From contig JAGHUB010000171.1 of assembly GCA_018065025.1 (NCBI GenBank), forward strand, positions 1-10,070: a stretch of 10,070 nt of DNA, in the 5' to 3' direction. Positions 1 through 6,746 of the stretch are shown in pieces. The first letter of the stretch is position 1; every line of letters starts with the position of its first letter. The notes under the pieces were generated by a model. It searched no databases. It was not told the DNA's origin and was given only the letters and a program-made list of their open reading frames with translations. The position numbers were made by a program, and so were the translations under genes. This DNA comes from Candidatus Equihabitans merdae. Lineage in GTDB: Bacteria > Bacillota > Clostridia > Lachnospirales > Lachnospiraceae.

Positions 1-623
1 CACCTACACCGACCCCGACACCTACACCGACTCCCACACCTACACCGGACCCCAAACCCGTTCCCGTTGTTAAAGTTTCTGGTACAGGCGTTCTGAATGA
101 ATTTGGTGACAAGATCGTGGTCAATACACAGAAAGACAAGAAGGTTGAACTGAAGGCTACAGACAGTACACAGTATCCGGCAGGCTGCATGCCCCAGGCC
201 GGCGACATGGTTCACTTCGAATACAACATGAATGACATGTCCCTGATCAGCCTCAGCTGCATCTCTCATGTCGATACCATGACTCAGGGCAATATCGTTT
301 CCTTCAGCGATGGCAAGATCGTCGTTGCCAACCTGGATGCTTTCAAAGAAGGTGCAGTCGCTAAAGACGGTAACCTTGAACAGAAGGATCTGGACAAGAA
401 CGAAGTAACATTTACTATCGATGAGAACACAGATATGCAGGATGGCTATACACCCACTAAGGGCGACGCTATCAAGTTCAGATACGAAGCTGATGGTAAT
501 GGCGGCTTCAAGATGGTCTTCATCCGCTACATCGGTACTCCGGAAAATGGTCAGGACTCCGGTTCAGAATCAACTCCGGACTCAGCACAGGAACAGCCCG
601 TGGTTGTTGCAAATGCAGATTAA
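1..623 (+). CDS. C-terminal part of a secreted/surface protein with Pro-Thr linker and two beta-rich repeats
   Basis: This gene enters from the left edge. The reading frame starts at base 3, is open to the TAA at 621-623, and gives 206 visible residues. The first 15 residues (3-47) alternate Pro and Thr, the usual make-up of a flexible extracellular linker, followed by DPKPVPVV. Two similar segments follow, about 72-270 and 279-540. Each has a glycine turn and an I-V-V strand near its start (GDKIVVN, DGKIVVA). Each later has a PxxGDxxxFxY motif (PQAGDMVHFEY, PTKGDAIKFRY) and ends in a strand finishing in I. This resembles small beta-barrel repeats of the DUF5666 kind, but the match is by eye. 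The tail is rich in Ser, Gln, Glu and Pro, with no LPXTG anchor. No internal start is credible because the upstream frame is open. The N-terminus, the signal peptide and the function cannot be seen. Confidence 0.8.
   Translation, partial: PTPTPTPTPTPTPTPDPKPVPVVKVSGTGVLNEFGDKIVVNTQKDKKVELKATDSTQYPAGCMPQAGDMVHFEYNMNDMSLISLSCISHVDTMTQGNIVSFSDGKIVVANLDAFKEGAVAKDGNLEQKDLDKNEVTFTIDENTDMQDGYTPTKGDAIKFRYEADGNGGFKMVFIRYIGTPENGQDSGSESTPDSAQEQPVVVANAD
3..47 (+). repeat. Pro-Thr codon repeat (linker-coding minisatellite)
   Basis: Fifteen codons alternate proline and threonine and are built from recurring CCTACACCGAC-like blocks. Such tracts can change length by slippage. It continues beyond the window edge, so the full copy number is unknown. 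Confidence 0.8.
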
Positions 624-667
624 TAACAAGTGAGTTAATAATCAAAACCTCTCAATCACATAAATAG

Positions 668-707
668 CAGGAGCAGAAAGAATCAACTTTCTGCTCCTGT
701 TATTTTG
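668..707 (+). terminator. Intrinsic terminator of the secreted-protein gene
   Basis: A perfect 13-bp stem (668-680 with 687-699, arms CAGGAGCAGAAAG and CTTTCTGCTCCTG) encloses the loop AATCAA and is followed by TTATTTTG. It lies 45 nt after the stop codon and separates this gene from the thiamin operon. Confidence 0.88.
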
Positions 708-748
708 TGTATACGAAGCATATGAATGCGACAAAATAATAAAAATGT

Positions 749-777
749 TTGCTTTTTGAGTGCGGCTTATTTATAAT
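749..777 (+). promoter_or_regulatory. Sigma-A-type promoter of the thiamin operon
   Basis: The -10 box is a perfect TATAAT (772-777). Exactly 17 nt upstream is a weak -35 box, TTGCTT (749-754). The predicted start, about 784, coincides with the first base pairs of the TPP riboswitch, which supports the call. Confidence 0.7.
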
Positions 778-784
778 AGCGACT

Positions 785-876
785 GGAATTAGGGGTGGCT
801 TTACTGCCTGAGAGTAAGCACCATGCTTTAACCCTTTGAACCTGAGACAGATAATACTGGCGTAGGAAGTATTCCG
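785..876 (+). promoter_or_regulatory. TPP riboswitch (THI-box) aptamer
   Basis: The conserved THI-box blocks are present in order: GGGGTG (792-797), CTGAGA (808-813), ACCC followed by TTGAACCTGA (831-845), and AGATAATACTGGCGTAGGAA (849-868). GGAAT (785-789) can pair with ATTCC (871-875) as the closing P1 stem. The family binds thiamin pyrophosphate and shuts off thiamin synthesis and transport genes when the cofactor is plentiful. The downstream genes encode a thiamin-precursor-type transporter, so the regulation fits. Confidence 0.93.
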
Positions 877-920
877 TATTCAAAATCATTGTTGTATTGT
901 GTGTTGACGAATGCGCTTAT

Positions 921-954
921 GATCCGATGCCTTTTGGTGTCGGATCTTTTTTTG
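921..954 (+). terminator. Riboswitch expression-platform terminator
   Basis: An 11-bp stem, including two G-U pairs (921-931 with 936-946, arms starting GATCCGA and ending TCGGATC), encloses a TTTT loop and is followed by seven T residues (947-953). Its place 45 nt after the TPP aptamer and before the first gene indicates ligand-induced transcription termination. I could not identify a convincing antiterminator pairing by eye. Confidence 0.85.
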
Positions 955-983
955 TGTATACAATGAGCTTTCGTGGTTGCGGG

Positions 984-999
984 TGCCTGTACACAGGCA
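984..999 (+). other. Short hairpin just upstream of the thiX ribosome binding site
   Basis: TGCCTG and CAGGCA form a 6-bp stem around TACA, ending 7 nt before the GGAG ribosome binding site at 1007-1010. It has no T tract, so it is not a terminator. It could be a small mRNA stability or translation element, or chance. Confidence 0.3.
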
Positions 1000-1016
1000 G
1001 AAATTTGGAGAAATAT

Positions 1017-1769
1017 ATGGAAAAGAAGAAAAAGATTGCCCCTTTCGTGGTGATCATCTTGTGCTTAATACTGTGGGAACTTGTTGTCAGAATAGGTCAG
1101 ATTCCTATCTATGTTCTGCCGGCTCCGACTAAGATCATCGCTTCTCTGGTGACGGATTTTTCCAATTACATGAGCCATTCTCTGGTGACTGTTTTTGAAG
1201 CTTTGGTGGGTATGCTGATTGCATTTCTCCTGGCTATTGCTCTGGGTATCCTGATGGATGCCATTCCTATCGTAAGGGAAAGTATTTATCCCATCCTGGT
1301 GGTATCTCAGACGGTGCCGGTTATTGTTTTATCCCCCATTCTTATCATTTATCTGGGTTTTGGCTATGCACCTAAGATCCTTACCGTGGTGCTCATGTGC
1401 TTCTTTCCCATCGTCGTCAATTTCAGTGATGGACTAAGCGTTATTGATGAAGGGTATAAAAACCTGATCATGACCTATGGCGGCTCAAAATGGCAGCTAT
1501 ATAAGATCGCCAAGATTCCTTCCGCCATGATTTCTCTCATGTCGGGACTTAAAGTGGCGGCCACTTACAGCATCAGCGGTGCTGTGGTTGGTGAGTGGAT
1601 CGCCTCTCAACAAGGTCTTGGTTATTACTTGATCCGTGCTAAGAACAACTATGCCATGGACAAGGTCTTCGGCTGTGTTCTTATGATCATATTGCTGAGC
1701 CTTCTGATGAATGCCCTGGTAAGTGCATTTGGATGGATGGCCACTCCCGGCAAGAGAATAAAGAAATAA
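1017..1769 (+). CDS. thiX: ABC transporter permease, thiamin pyrimidine-precursor type (ThiX-like)
   Basis: This 250-residue inner-membrane permease belongs to the binding-protein-dependent SsuC/TauC/ThiX family. It has a first hydrophobic segment near residues 8-25 and several further membrane helices. It carries the family motif LPAPTKI near residue 35. A cytoplasmic coupling (EAA) loop around EGYKNLIMTYGGSKWQL is followed by the typical GEWIASQQGLGY stretch. The frame stays open upstream to a TTG at 897, but that extension would be translated through the riboswitch terminator. The ATG at 1017 has GGAG 6 nt upstream and begins with a Lys-rich MEKKKK, so I chose it. A binding protein and an ATPase follow. 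In the ThiXYZ system such a permease moves formylaminopyrimidine or a related HMP precursor. The substrate here is inferred from the TPP riboswitch and the neighbouring ThiY-like protein; a direct thiamin or HMP substrate is possible. Confidence 0.88.
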   Translation: MEKKKKIAPFVVIILCLILWELVVRIGQIPIYVLPAPTKIIASLVTDFSNYMSHSLVTVFEALVGMLIAFLLAIALGILMDAIPIVRESIYPILVVSQTVPVIVLSPILIIYLGFGYAPKILTVVLMCFFPIVVNFSDGLSVIDEGYKNLIMTYGGSKWQLYKIAKIPSAMISLMSGLKVAATYSISGAVVGEWIASQQGLGYYLIRAKNNYAMDKVFGCVLMIILLSLLMNALVSAFGWMATPGKRIKK

Positions 1770-1827
1770 GGGAAAGAATACTTAGGTTATTAAAATTAAA
1801 AAATAAATATATACAAGGAGAGAACTT

Positions 1828-2904
1828 ATGAGAAAGAACTTTAGAAAGCTTGTCAGCACAGTGCTTGCAGTGTCTCTGGTGGGCGCCATGACCCTGGTAA
1901 CAGGCTGCGGTAAAAAGGAAGCAGCAGATGCCCCTGAAGCTGATGCTGCGGACGCAACTGAAGAAACTGAATCTGAAGCAGCTGAGGCTGCCAATGACAA
2001 TGGCGAACTGCGAGAAGTTACCGTTATTCTTGATTATCTGCCCAACACAAATCACACCGGCATGTATATCGCTGATGAAAATGGTTACTATGCCGAAGAA
2101 GGTCTTAAGGTTAATATTATCGAACCCACAGACGGCACTGCCGCTACTTTGATCGCTCAGAACAAGGGTGATTTCGGTATCACTTATCAGGAAGATATTA
2201 CTTTTGGTCACCTGTCCGAAGATCCCATCCCGGTTAAAGCCATTGCTCAGATCATCCCTCACAATCCTTCAGGTATTGCTGTACTGGCTGACAGCGGCAT
2301 CGAATCTCCCAAGGACTTCGAAGGCAAAACATTTGCCGGCTGGGGCGGAGCCGGTGAACAGGAGATGCTTCATGCCTTTATGGATGCTTATGATGGTGAT
2401 TTCAGTAAGCTCAACATGATCATCTCTGATGGTGCCGGTTTTGAATCTCTTGGTAAGGGCGTTGATATGCTGTGGCTCTATGAAGCATGGGATTGTGTTG
2501 CTGCAGAATTAGCCGGCGTAGACCTGAACCTGCTGATGTGCAAGGACATGGATGACCGTCTGGACTACTACACCACCATGATCGTTGCTCATGACGATAC
2601 CATCAACAATGATCCGGAAATGGTAGCAGCCTTCCTGCGTGCTACAGAGAAAGGTTATATGGATGCTATCGCCGATCCGGATGCTGCCGCTGAACTGATG
2701 GCCAAATATTGCCCCGATACAGATATCGAGATGCTTAAGAAATCTCAGAACATCCTGGCAGAACGCTTCATGGAAGGCATCGATACATGGGGCAAGATGG
2801 AAGATGAGACCTGGAGCAACTATATGGACTTCCTGGAAGAATATGGTGTTGTTACAGAGCCTGTCGATGTAAAAGAGATGTATACCAATCAGTTTTTTGA
2901 ATAA
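1828..2904 (+). CDS. thiY: Thiamin-precursor ABC transporter substrate-binding lipoprotein (ThiY-like, NMT1/THI5 family)
   Basis: This is a 358-residue lipoprotein. A basic N-terminus and hydrophobic stretch end in the lipobox LVTGC with the lipidated Cys at residue 27, followed by an acidic, Ala/Glu-rich linker to about residue 60. The mature domain starts with VILDYLPNTNHTGMYIA, very close to the D-x-x-PNTNHTGxYVA signature of ThiY/NMT1-family pyrimidine-binding proteins. The later AGWGGAGEQEM segment also fits the family, as does the length. It should capture an HMP-type precursor outside the membrane and deliver it to the permease. The ATG follows a strong AAGGAG (1815-1820) at 7 nt spacing. 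It lies 58 nt after thiX and 2 nt before the ATPase gene, in one operon under the TPP riboswitch. The exact ligand (formylaminopyrimidine, HMP or thiamin) is inferred. Confidence 0.9.
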   Translation: MRKNFRKLVSTVLAVSLVGAMTLVTGCGKKEAADAPEADAADATEETESEAAEAANDNGELREVTVILDYLPNTNHTGMYIADENGYYAEEGLKVNIIEPTDGTAATLIAQNKGDFGITYQEDITFGHLSEDPIPVKAIAQIIPHNPSGIAVLADSGIESPKDFEGKTFAGWGGAGEQEMLHAFMDAYDGDFSKLNMIISDGAGFESLGKGVDMLWLYEAWDCVAAELAGVDLNLLMCKDMDDRLDYYTTMIVAHDDTINNDPEMVAAFLRATEKGYMDAIADPDAAAELMAKYCPDTDIEMLKKSQNILAERFMEGIDTWGKMEDETWSNYMDFLEEYGVVTEPVDVKEMYTNQFFE

Positions 2905-2906
2905 GA

Positions 2907-3659
2907 ATGATGGAAAATGTTAATAAACTGTCCGTATCCGGATTAGATTTCTCATATGGTGATAAGAAAATACTTCAGGACTTGTCCTTTGACGTGAAGG
3001 CAGGGGAGTTTGTCAGTATTTTAGGTCCCTCCGGATGCGGCAAATCCACGCTGTTAAACATTCTGGCCGGTATCTTGAAGGTAGAACGAGGTGAAGTTTG
3101 CATTGAAGGGCAGAAGGTAGAGGGAGTCAATCCTCATTTTGCCTATATGCCCCAGAATGATCTGCTGCTTCCCTGGAAAACAATTTTGGATAATGTCTGC
3201 CTCTACAGCGAGATCCACGGGAATAAAAAAGAAGTGAAGGCCCTTGCGGCAGAACAAATGAAAAGATTCGGATTGGAAGGCTATGAAAATAGCTTTCCCT
3301 CTGAACTTTCCGGTGGCATGAGACAAAGAGCTGCTTTTTTGCGCACGACTTTGTGTGATGCAGATATTTATCTGCTGGATGAGCCTTTCGGGGCCCTGGA
3401 TGTCATTACCAGAAATGATCTTCAGGATTGGCTGGTAAAACTTTGCAGGGATCTGAATAAGACTATCCTTCTGGTCACCCATGACACGGATGAAGCCATC
3501 TACCTGTCTGACCGTATCCTGATTCTTGGAAGACCCGGGGAAGGGATTCGCCAGGAGATTCGGATCGAGGAGAAGGACAGAAGTCGCGAATGGCTTTATG
3601 ACCAGGGCAAGCTTCGGGGCGAGATCTACAATATTATCAAACAGAAGGCCTCATTATGA
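2907..3659 (+). CDS. thiZ: ABC transporter ATP-binding protein, thiamin-precursor type (ThiZ-like)
   Basis: This 250-residue cytoplasmic ATPase powers the thiX/thiY transporter. All catalytic motifs are intact: Walker A GPSGCGKST (40-48), Q-loop MPQND (81-85), signature LSGGMRQ (134-140), Walker B IYLLDEP (154-160), and the H-loop His192 in VTHD. Length and order match the SsuB/TauB/ThiZ subfamily. The first ATG lies 2 nt after the thiY stop and is followed at once by a second ATG (2910). The upstream sequence is a poor ribosome binding site, so translational coupling to thiY is likely and either Met may be used. The end overlaps the tatD-like gene by 4 nt (ATGA), indicating a tightly coupled operon. 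Confidence 0.9.
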   Translation: MMENVNKLSVSGLDFSYGDKKILQDLSFDVKAGEFVSILGPSGCGKSTLLNILAGILKVERGEVCIEGQKVEGVNPHFAYMPQNDLLLPWKTILDNVCLYSEIHGNKKEVKALAAEQMKRFGLEGYENSFPSELSGGMRQRAAFLRTTLCDADIYLLDEPFGALDVITRNDLQDWLVKLCRDLNKTILLVTHDTDEAIYLSDRILILGRPGEGIRQEIRIEEKDRSREWLYDQGKLRGEIYNIIKQKASL

Positions 3660-4474
3660 TTGATCTGATCGATATGCATACCCATCTGCCTGAGAAAGAA
3701 AAATATTCTTATGATGTGCAGAAAAGGGAAATAGAGTACAGAAAAGAACATCATATCGCAAGCTTTTATTCCTGTGGATCGCCAGCTGAATGGCAGGAGA
3801 TTATGCCCTTTGCAGACCGGGAGGAGCTGGCTGTAAGCTTCGGTATCCATCCATGGTTTGCCCACCAGTATCGGGTTTCTGACTATGAAGTTCTCTTCAG
3901 ACAGTGCAAAGCTGTTGGAGAGATTGGCTTGGATGGTGGCCTGTCTCAAGCTCCTCTTTCTATACAAAAAAAGATTCTGGAAGAACAGCTTGAGCTGGCA
4001 CAGAATCTAAATAAACCCATCATTATTCATTCGGATGGCTATGAAAGAGAGTGTATGGAGATGATCCTTGATTTCCCGGGAAATATCCTGATCCACTGGT
4101 TTTCGGGAAATGTTCCGGTGCTGGAAAAACTCATGGAGAAGGACTGCTATTTTACCTTGGGACCGGATACTCATCTGATCTGTCAGGGGAAAGGGATCCT
4201 GGGTAATCCGGAGTCTCACCAAGCCAGAAAAATGCTGATCAGGGAAGTGCCTCTCAATCGGGTATTTCTTGAGACCGACGGTTTGGAAGCCCTGGCGTGG
4301 GCTTTTGGAAAAGAGTCGGTAGAAAATGAAATCATCCGTCCCGTTCTGGAAAAAAATCTGGAGAATTTCTGTTATTACAGAGGCTTATCCAAGGAAAATA
4401 TGGCAGGGCAGATGGCTGTCAATTTCAATCAATATTTTTCCGGCAATGCTGAGAAAACAAGAGCAAAAAGGTAG
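3656..4474 (+). CDS. TatD-family metal-dependent hydrolase
   Basis: This 272-residue protein is of the TatD amidohydrolase-like TIM-barrel family, whose members are metal-dependent DNases or phosphoesterase-like enzymes. All expected metal-ligand positions are visible: HTH with His8 and His10, Glu89 in AVGEIGLD, His125 in IIHS, His147 in HWFSGN, and Asp208 in LETDG. The GIHPWF motif (63-68) is also typical. Usual family length is about 250-270, so it is complete. Its ATG overlaps the thiZ stop (ATGA), with AGAAGG (3643-3648) as ribosome binding site, so it is part of the TPP-regulated operon. TatD enzymes are often housekeeping nucleases, but this placement suggests a role linked to thiamin precursor salvage, for example hydrolysis of an imported compound. 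That role is inference, and co-transcription without functional linkage remains possible. Confidence 0.88.
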   Translation: MIDLIDMHTHLPEKEKYSYDVQKREIEYRKEHHIASFYSCGSPAEWQEIMPFADREELAVSFGIHPWFAHQYRVSDYEVLFRQCKAVGEIGLDGGLSQAPLSIQKKILEEQLELAQNLNKPIIIHSDGYERECMEMILDFPGNILIHWFSGNVPVLEKLMEKDCYFTLGPDTHLICQGKGILGNPESHQARKMLIREVPLNRVFLETDGLEALAWAFGKESVENEIIRPVLEKNLENFCYYRGLSKENMAGQMAVNFNQYFSGNAEKTRAKR

Positions 4475-4571
4475 GATTCGGTGCCATTATGCCGGAAAAT
4501 CTGAGAGCTGTGACGGGTGTCGGAAAGACTTATAGTGATTATTAACAAAAGAATAAATCAAAAATTAGGTA

Positions 4572-4600
4572 TTGACACCAATAAAAACACGTGATAACAT
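4572..4600 (+). promoter_or_regulatory. Promoter ahead of the amt leader
   Basis: A perfect -35 TTGACA (4572-4577) lies 17 nt before TAACAT (4595-4600), a 4-of-6 match to the -10 consensus. Transcription would begin near 4607, just upstream of the first leader hairpin. It is in the gap after the thi operon and is the best candidate promoter for the amt gene. Confidence 0.65.
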
Positions 4601-4616
4601 GCGTACCTATCAGACA

Positions 4617-4654
4617 AAGGCGTTGAGACAAGAGCTCAGCGCCTTATCTTTTTT
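4617..4654 (+). terminator. First leader terminator/attenuator (or thi-operon terminator)
   Basis: An 11-bp stem with one G-U pair (4617-4627 with 4635-4645, AAGGCGTTGAG and CTCAGCGCCTT) has a 7-nt loop and is followed by ATCTTTTTT. It begins only about 10 nt after the predicted transcription start at about 4607. It could therefore be an attenuator of amt, the end of the thi transcript, or both. Confidence 0.75.
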
Positions 4655-4672
4655 CTGATATCCAGTCAGGAA

Positions 4673-4700
4673 TTGTAGTGTCAACAGTTAATGATTATAT
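4673..4700 (+). promoter_or_regulatory. Possible second, weak promoter between the two leader hairpins
   Basis: TTGTAG (4673-4678) and TTATAT (4695-4700) are 16 nt apart, both imperfect. If real, it would start transcripts just before the second hairpin, repeating the promoter-then-hairpin arrangement found upstream. The match is weak and could be chance in AT-rich DNA. Confidence 0.3.
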
Positions 4701-4714
4701 GCTTTTTGAATCTG

Positions 4715-4768
4715 AAAGGTGAAGCAAAGGCGTTTCTACTTAGGAGACGTCGACGCTTCACCTTTTTT
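4715..4768 (+). terminator. Second leader terminator/attenuator before amt
   Basis: The outer stem AAAGGTGAAGC (4715-4725) pairs with GCTTCACCTTT (4755-4765). An inner stem CGTTTC (4731-4736) pairs with GAGACG (4744-4749) with one G-U pair. A T run occupies 4763-4768. The structure ends about 95 nt before the amt start with no gene between, so any amt transcript from upstream must read through it. This is the layout expected for regulated termination. Confidence 0.75.
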
Positions 4769-4778
4769 ATTTACCTGA

Positions 4779-4808
4779 CTCTTTGCGCAAGGGCCCTGTG
4801 GCAAAGAG
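4779..4808 (+). other. Third leader hairpin, without T tract
   Basis: CTCTTTGC (4779-4786) and GCAAAGAG (4801-4808) form a perfect 8-bp stem around a 14-nt loop containing GGGCCC. It is followed by a purine-rich AGGGGGAGGAG stretch and then the amt ribosome binding site. It has no U tail. It could be an RNA-binding target or an mRNA stabiliser; its role is unknown. Confidence 0.4.
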
Positions 4809-4862
4809 CGAGGGGGAGGAGTGCAGAAGCACTTTTAAAGAAAAAACTTGGAGGTGTTTTAT

Positions 4863-6656
4863 ATGACACAAGAGATTTTAGATATGATCAGCGGTCAGAC
4901 ATTTGGGGTCTGGTTTCTGATTGGGGCCGCCCTGGTTTTCTGGATGCAGGCCGGTTTTGCTATGGTAGAAGCAGGTTTTACCCGTGCTAAGAATGCCGGT
5001 AACATCATCATGAAGAACTTGATGGACTTCTGCATCGGTACCGTGATGTTTATTCTGATCGGTTTTGGTCTGCTGCTTGGTGAAGATATTCTGATGGGCT
5101 TTATGGGTATGCCCAACTTCGACATTTTCACAAACTATGCCACATTTGATTGGTCCAATTTTGTTTTCAACCTGGTATTTTGCGCTACCACAGCTACGAT
5201 CGTTTCCGGTGCGATGGCTGAGCGTACAAAGTTCCTGTCCTATTGCGTTTATTCAGGCGTCATCTCCGCCGTCATTTACCCCATCGAAGCTCATTGGACA
5301 TGGGGCGGCGGTTGGCTGGCCGGTATTGGTTTTCATGATTTTGCCGGTTCTGCCTGCATTCATATGGTAGGTGGTGTATGTGCCTTGATCGGTGCAGCTA
5401 TCCTTGGTCCCCGTATCGGTAAGTTTACAAAGGACAATGCAGGCAAGATCGTCAAGGTCAATGCCTTCCCGGGTCACAACCTGCCCATCGGTGCGCTTGG
5501 TGTATTTATCCTGTGGCTTGGCTGGTACGGCTTCAATGGTGCCGCCGCTGTTACAGTAGAAGAGCTTGGTTCCATCTTTGTGACCACCACTATTGCTCCG
5601 GCTGTAGCTACAGTTGTCTGTATGATTTATACCTGGATTCGTTATGGTTCTCCCGATGTTTCTATGTGTCTGAACGCCTCCCTGGCCGGTTTGGTTGCCA
5701 TCACCGCTCCTTGCGATGTGTGTGATGGCGCCGGGGCCATCCTGGTAGGTGTGGTAGCCGGTTTATTGGTTGTCTTTGGCGTCTGGTTCTGTGATAACGT
5801 GATTCGCGTAGACGATCCGGTTGGTGCTGTAGCCGTCCATATGATGAATGGTATCTGGGGCACTCTGGCTGTTGGTTTGGTTGCTACCGATACAGCTCCC
5901 GCATTTGCCCGCGGTATTGGTGATGGTGTGACCTATGGTGCCAACCAGATCGCCGGAAAAGGCTTACTTTACGGCGGTGGCATTAAGCAGCTGCTGATCC
6001 AGTGTGAAGGTGTGCTGGCTATCATCGTTTATACCGCCATCATGATTACCATCACTTTTATGGTGATCAAGGCTATCTTTGGTCTGCGTGTTTCAGAGGA
6101 AGAGGAAATCCTTGGTCTGGATGCTACAGAACATGGTCTGGCCAGTGCTTACTCAGGCTTCCAGCTTATGGACGTTTCCGGTTCTATGATCATGGATGTT
6201 AATGAAAATACTCGTCTTGGCAACGATGATTATGCTACTGCCACCGAGTTTGAAAGAAATGCAGCTGTTGGCACAGCGGTTGCTCCGGATGTTAATCCCA
6301 CAGGTATGTACAAGGTTGTTGTCATCGCTAAGCTGTCCCGCTATGACAAGCTCCGTCGTGCCCTCAATGAACTGGGCGTCACCGGCATGACTGTTACACA
6401 GGTTATGGGCTGCGGTGTTCAGAAGGGTTCAGGCACACATTACCGTGGTGCTGAAGTGGATGCTACCTTGCTGCCCAAGGTTAAAGTTGAAGTTATCATC
6501 GGTAACCTGCCTCTTGATGATGTCATCGAATGCATCAAGAAAACACTCTATACCGGTAAGATCGGCGACGGTAAGATTTTCGTTTACAACGTGGCCGAGG
6601 TTATTAAAGTCCGTACAGGCGAGATTAATTTAGCCGCCCTGGAGGACGTTGAATAA
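4863..6656 (+). CDS. amt: Ammonium channel fused to a P-II regulatory domain (Amt-GlnB/GlnK)
   Basis: This protein has 597 residues; an ordinary Amt has about 400-450. Residues 1 to about 420 form the Amt/MEP channel. They include the conserved DFAGSACIHMVGG stretch with Asp159 and the first pore His167. The second pore His326 lies in AVHMMNGIWGTLAVG. The usual Amt C-terminal regulatory segment (LRVSEEEEILGLDATEHG) leads into a linker of about 60 residues. From Met482 to the end is a full P-II domain: GVTGMTVTQVMGCGVQKG, the T-loop YRGAE, LPKVKVE, the ATP-binding GKIGDGKIFV and VIKVRTGE. By alignment to E. coli GlnK, Gln39 is Gln520 and the pore-blocking Arg47 is Arg528. Tyr51, the uridylylation site, is replaced by Val532, as P-II proteins of Firmicutes commonly lack it. 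Trimeric channel and trimeric P-II match in symmetry, so the gate is covalently tethered. The ATG is chosen over an upstream in-frame TTG (4848) because GGAGGTG (4850-4856) sits 6 nt before it. Confidence 0.95.
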   Translation: MTQEILDMISGQTFGVWFLIGAALVFWMQAGFAMVEAGFTRAKNAGNIIMKNLMDFCIGTVMFILIGFGLLLGEDILMGFMGMPNFDIFTNYATFDWSNFVFNLVFCATTATIVSGAMAERTKFLSYCVYSGVISAVIYPIEAHWTWGGGWLAGIGFHDFAGSACIHMVGGVCALIGAAILGPRIGKFTKDNAGKIVKVNAFPGHNLPIGALGVFILWLGWYGFNGAAAVTVEELGSIFVTTTIAPAVATVVCMIYTWIRYGSPDVSMCLNASLAGLVAITAPCDVCDGAGAILVGVVAGLLVVFGVWFCDNVIRVDDPVGAVAVHMMNGIWGTLAVGLVATDTAPAFARGIGDGVTYGANQIAGKGLLYGGGIKQLLIQCEGVLAIIVYTAIMITITFMVIKAIFGLRVSEEEEILGLDATEHGLASAYSGFQLMDVSGSMIMDVNENTRLGNDDYATATEFERNAAVGTAVAPDVNPTGMYKVVVIAKLSRYDKLRRALNELGVTGMTVTQVMGCGVQKGSGTHYRGAEVDATLLPKVKVEVIIGNLPLDDVIECIKKTLYTGKIGDGKIFVYNVAEVIKVRTGEINLAALEDVE

Positions 6657-6708
6657 GATTCTGAGAAGTTGGTATTGCGCTTCTATAGAATAGCTCATCT
6701 ACATTGGG

Positions 6709-6746
6709 AAAAGCTCTGATGTGCCCGACATCAGAGCTTTTCTTTT
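6709..6746. terminator. Bidirectional terminator between amt and the DUF3784 gene
   Basis: A perfect 14-bp stem (6709-6722 with 6728-6741, arms AAAAGCTCTGATGT and ACATCAGAGCTTTT) has the loop GCCCG and is followed by TCTTTT on the plus strand. The A-rich left arm supplies a U tract in the reverse reading. It lies 52 nt after amt and between convergent genes, so it probably serves both. Confidence 0.88.

Noticed and set aside
897..1016. 40-codon N-terminal extension of thiX from a TTG at 897
   Set aside because: It reads through the riboswitch terminator, lacks a ribosome binding site and has a Cys-rich non-family sequence; the ATG at 1017 has GGAG at 6 nt.
1687..2262. Minus-strand 191-codon open frame across the end of thiX and start of thiY
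   Set aside because: It is antisense to two well-supported genes, with Cys/Ser/Phe-rich composition and no family match.
4489..4545. 18-codon ORF (MPENLRAVTGVGKTYSDY) after the TatD gene
   Set aside because: It has no good ribosome binding site, is very short and is unrecognised; kept only as a note.
4615..4810. ANTAR-type dual hairpin in the amt leader
   Set aside because: The loops are 7 nt (ACAAGAG and TACTTAG) and lack the A1/G4 hexaloop pattern, so I do not assign this known motif.
4848..4862. TTG start five codons upstream of amt
   Set aside because: The TTG lies at the ribosome binding site itself, GGAGGTG (4850-4856), which is correctly spaced for the ATG at 4863.
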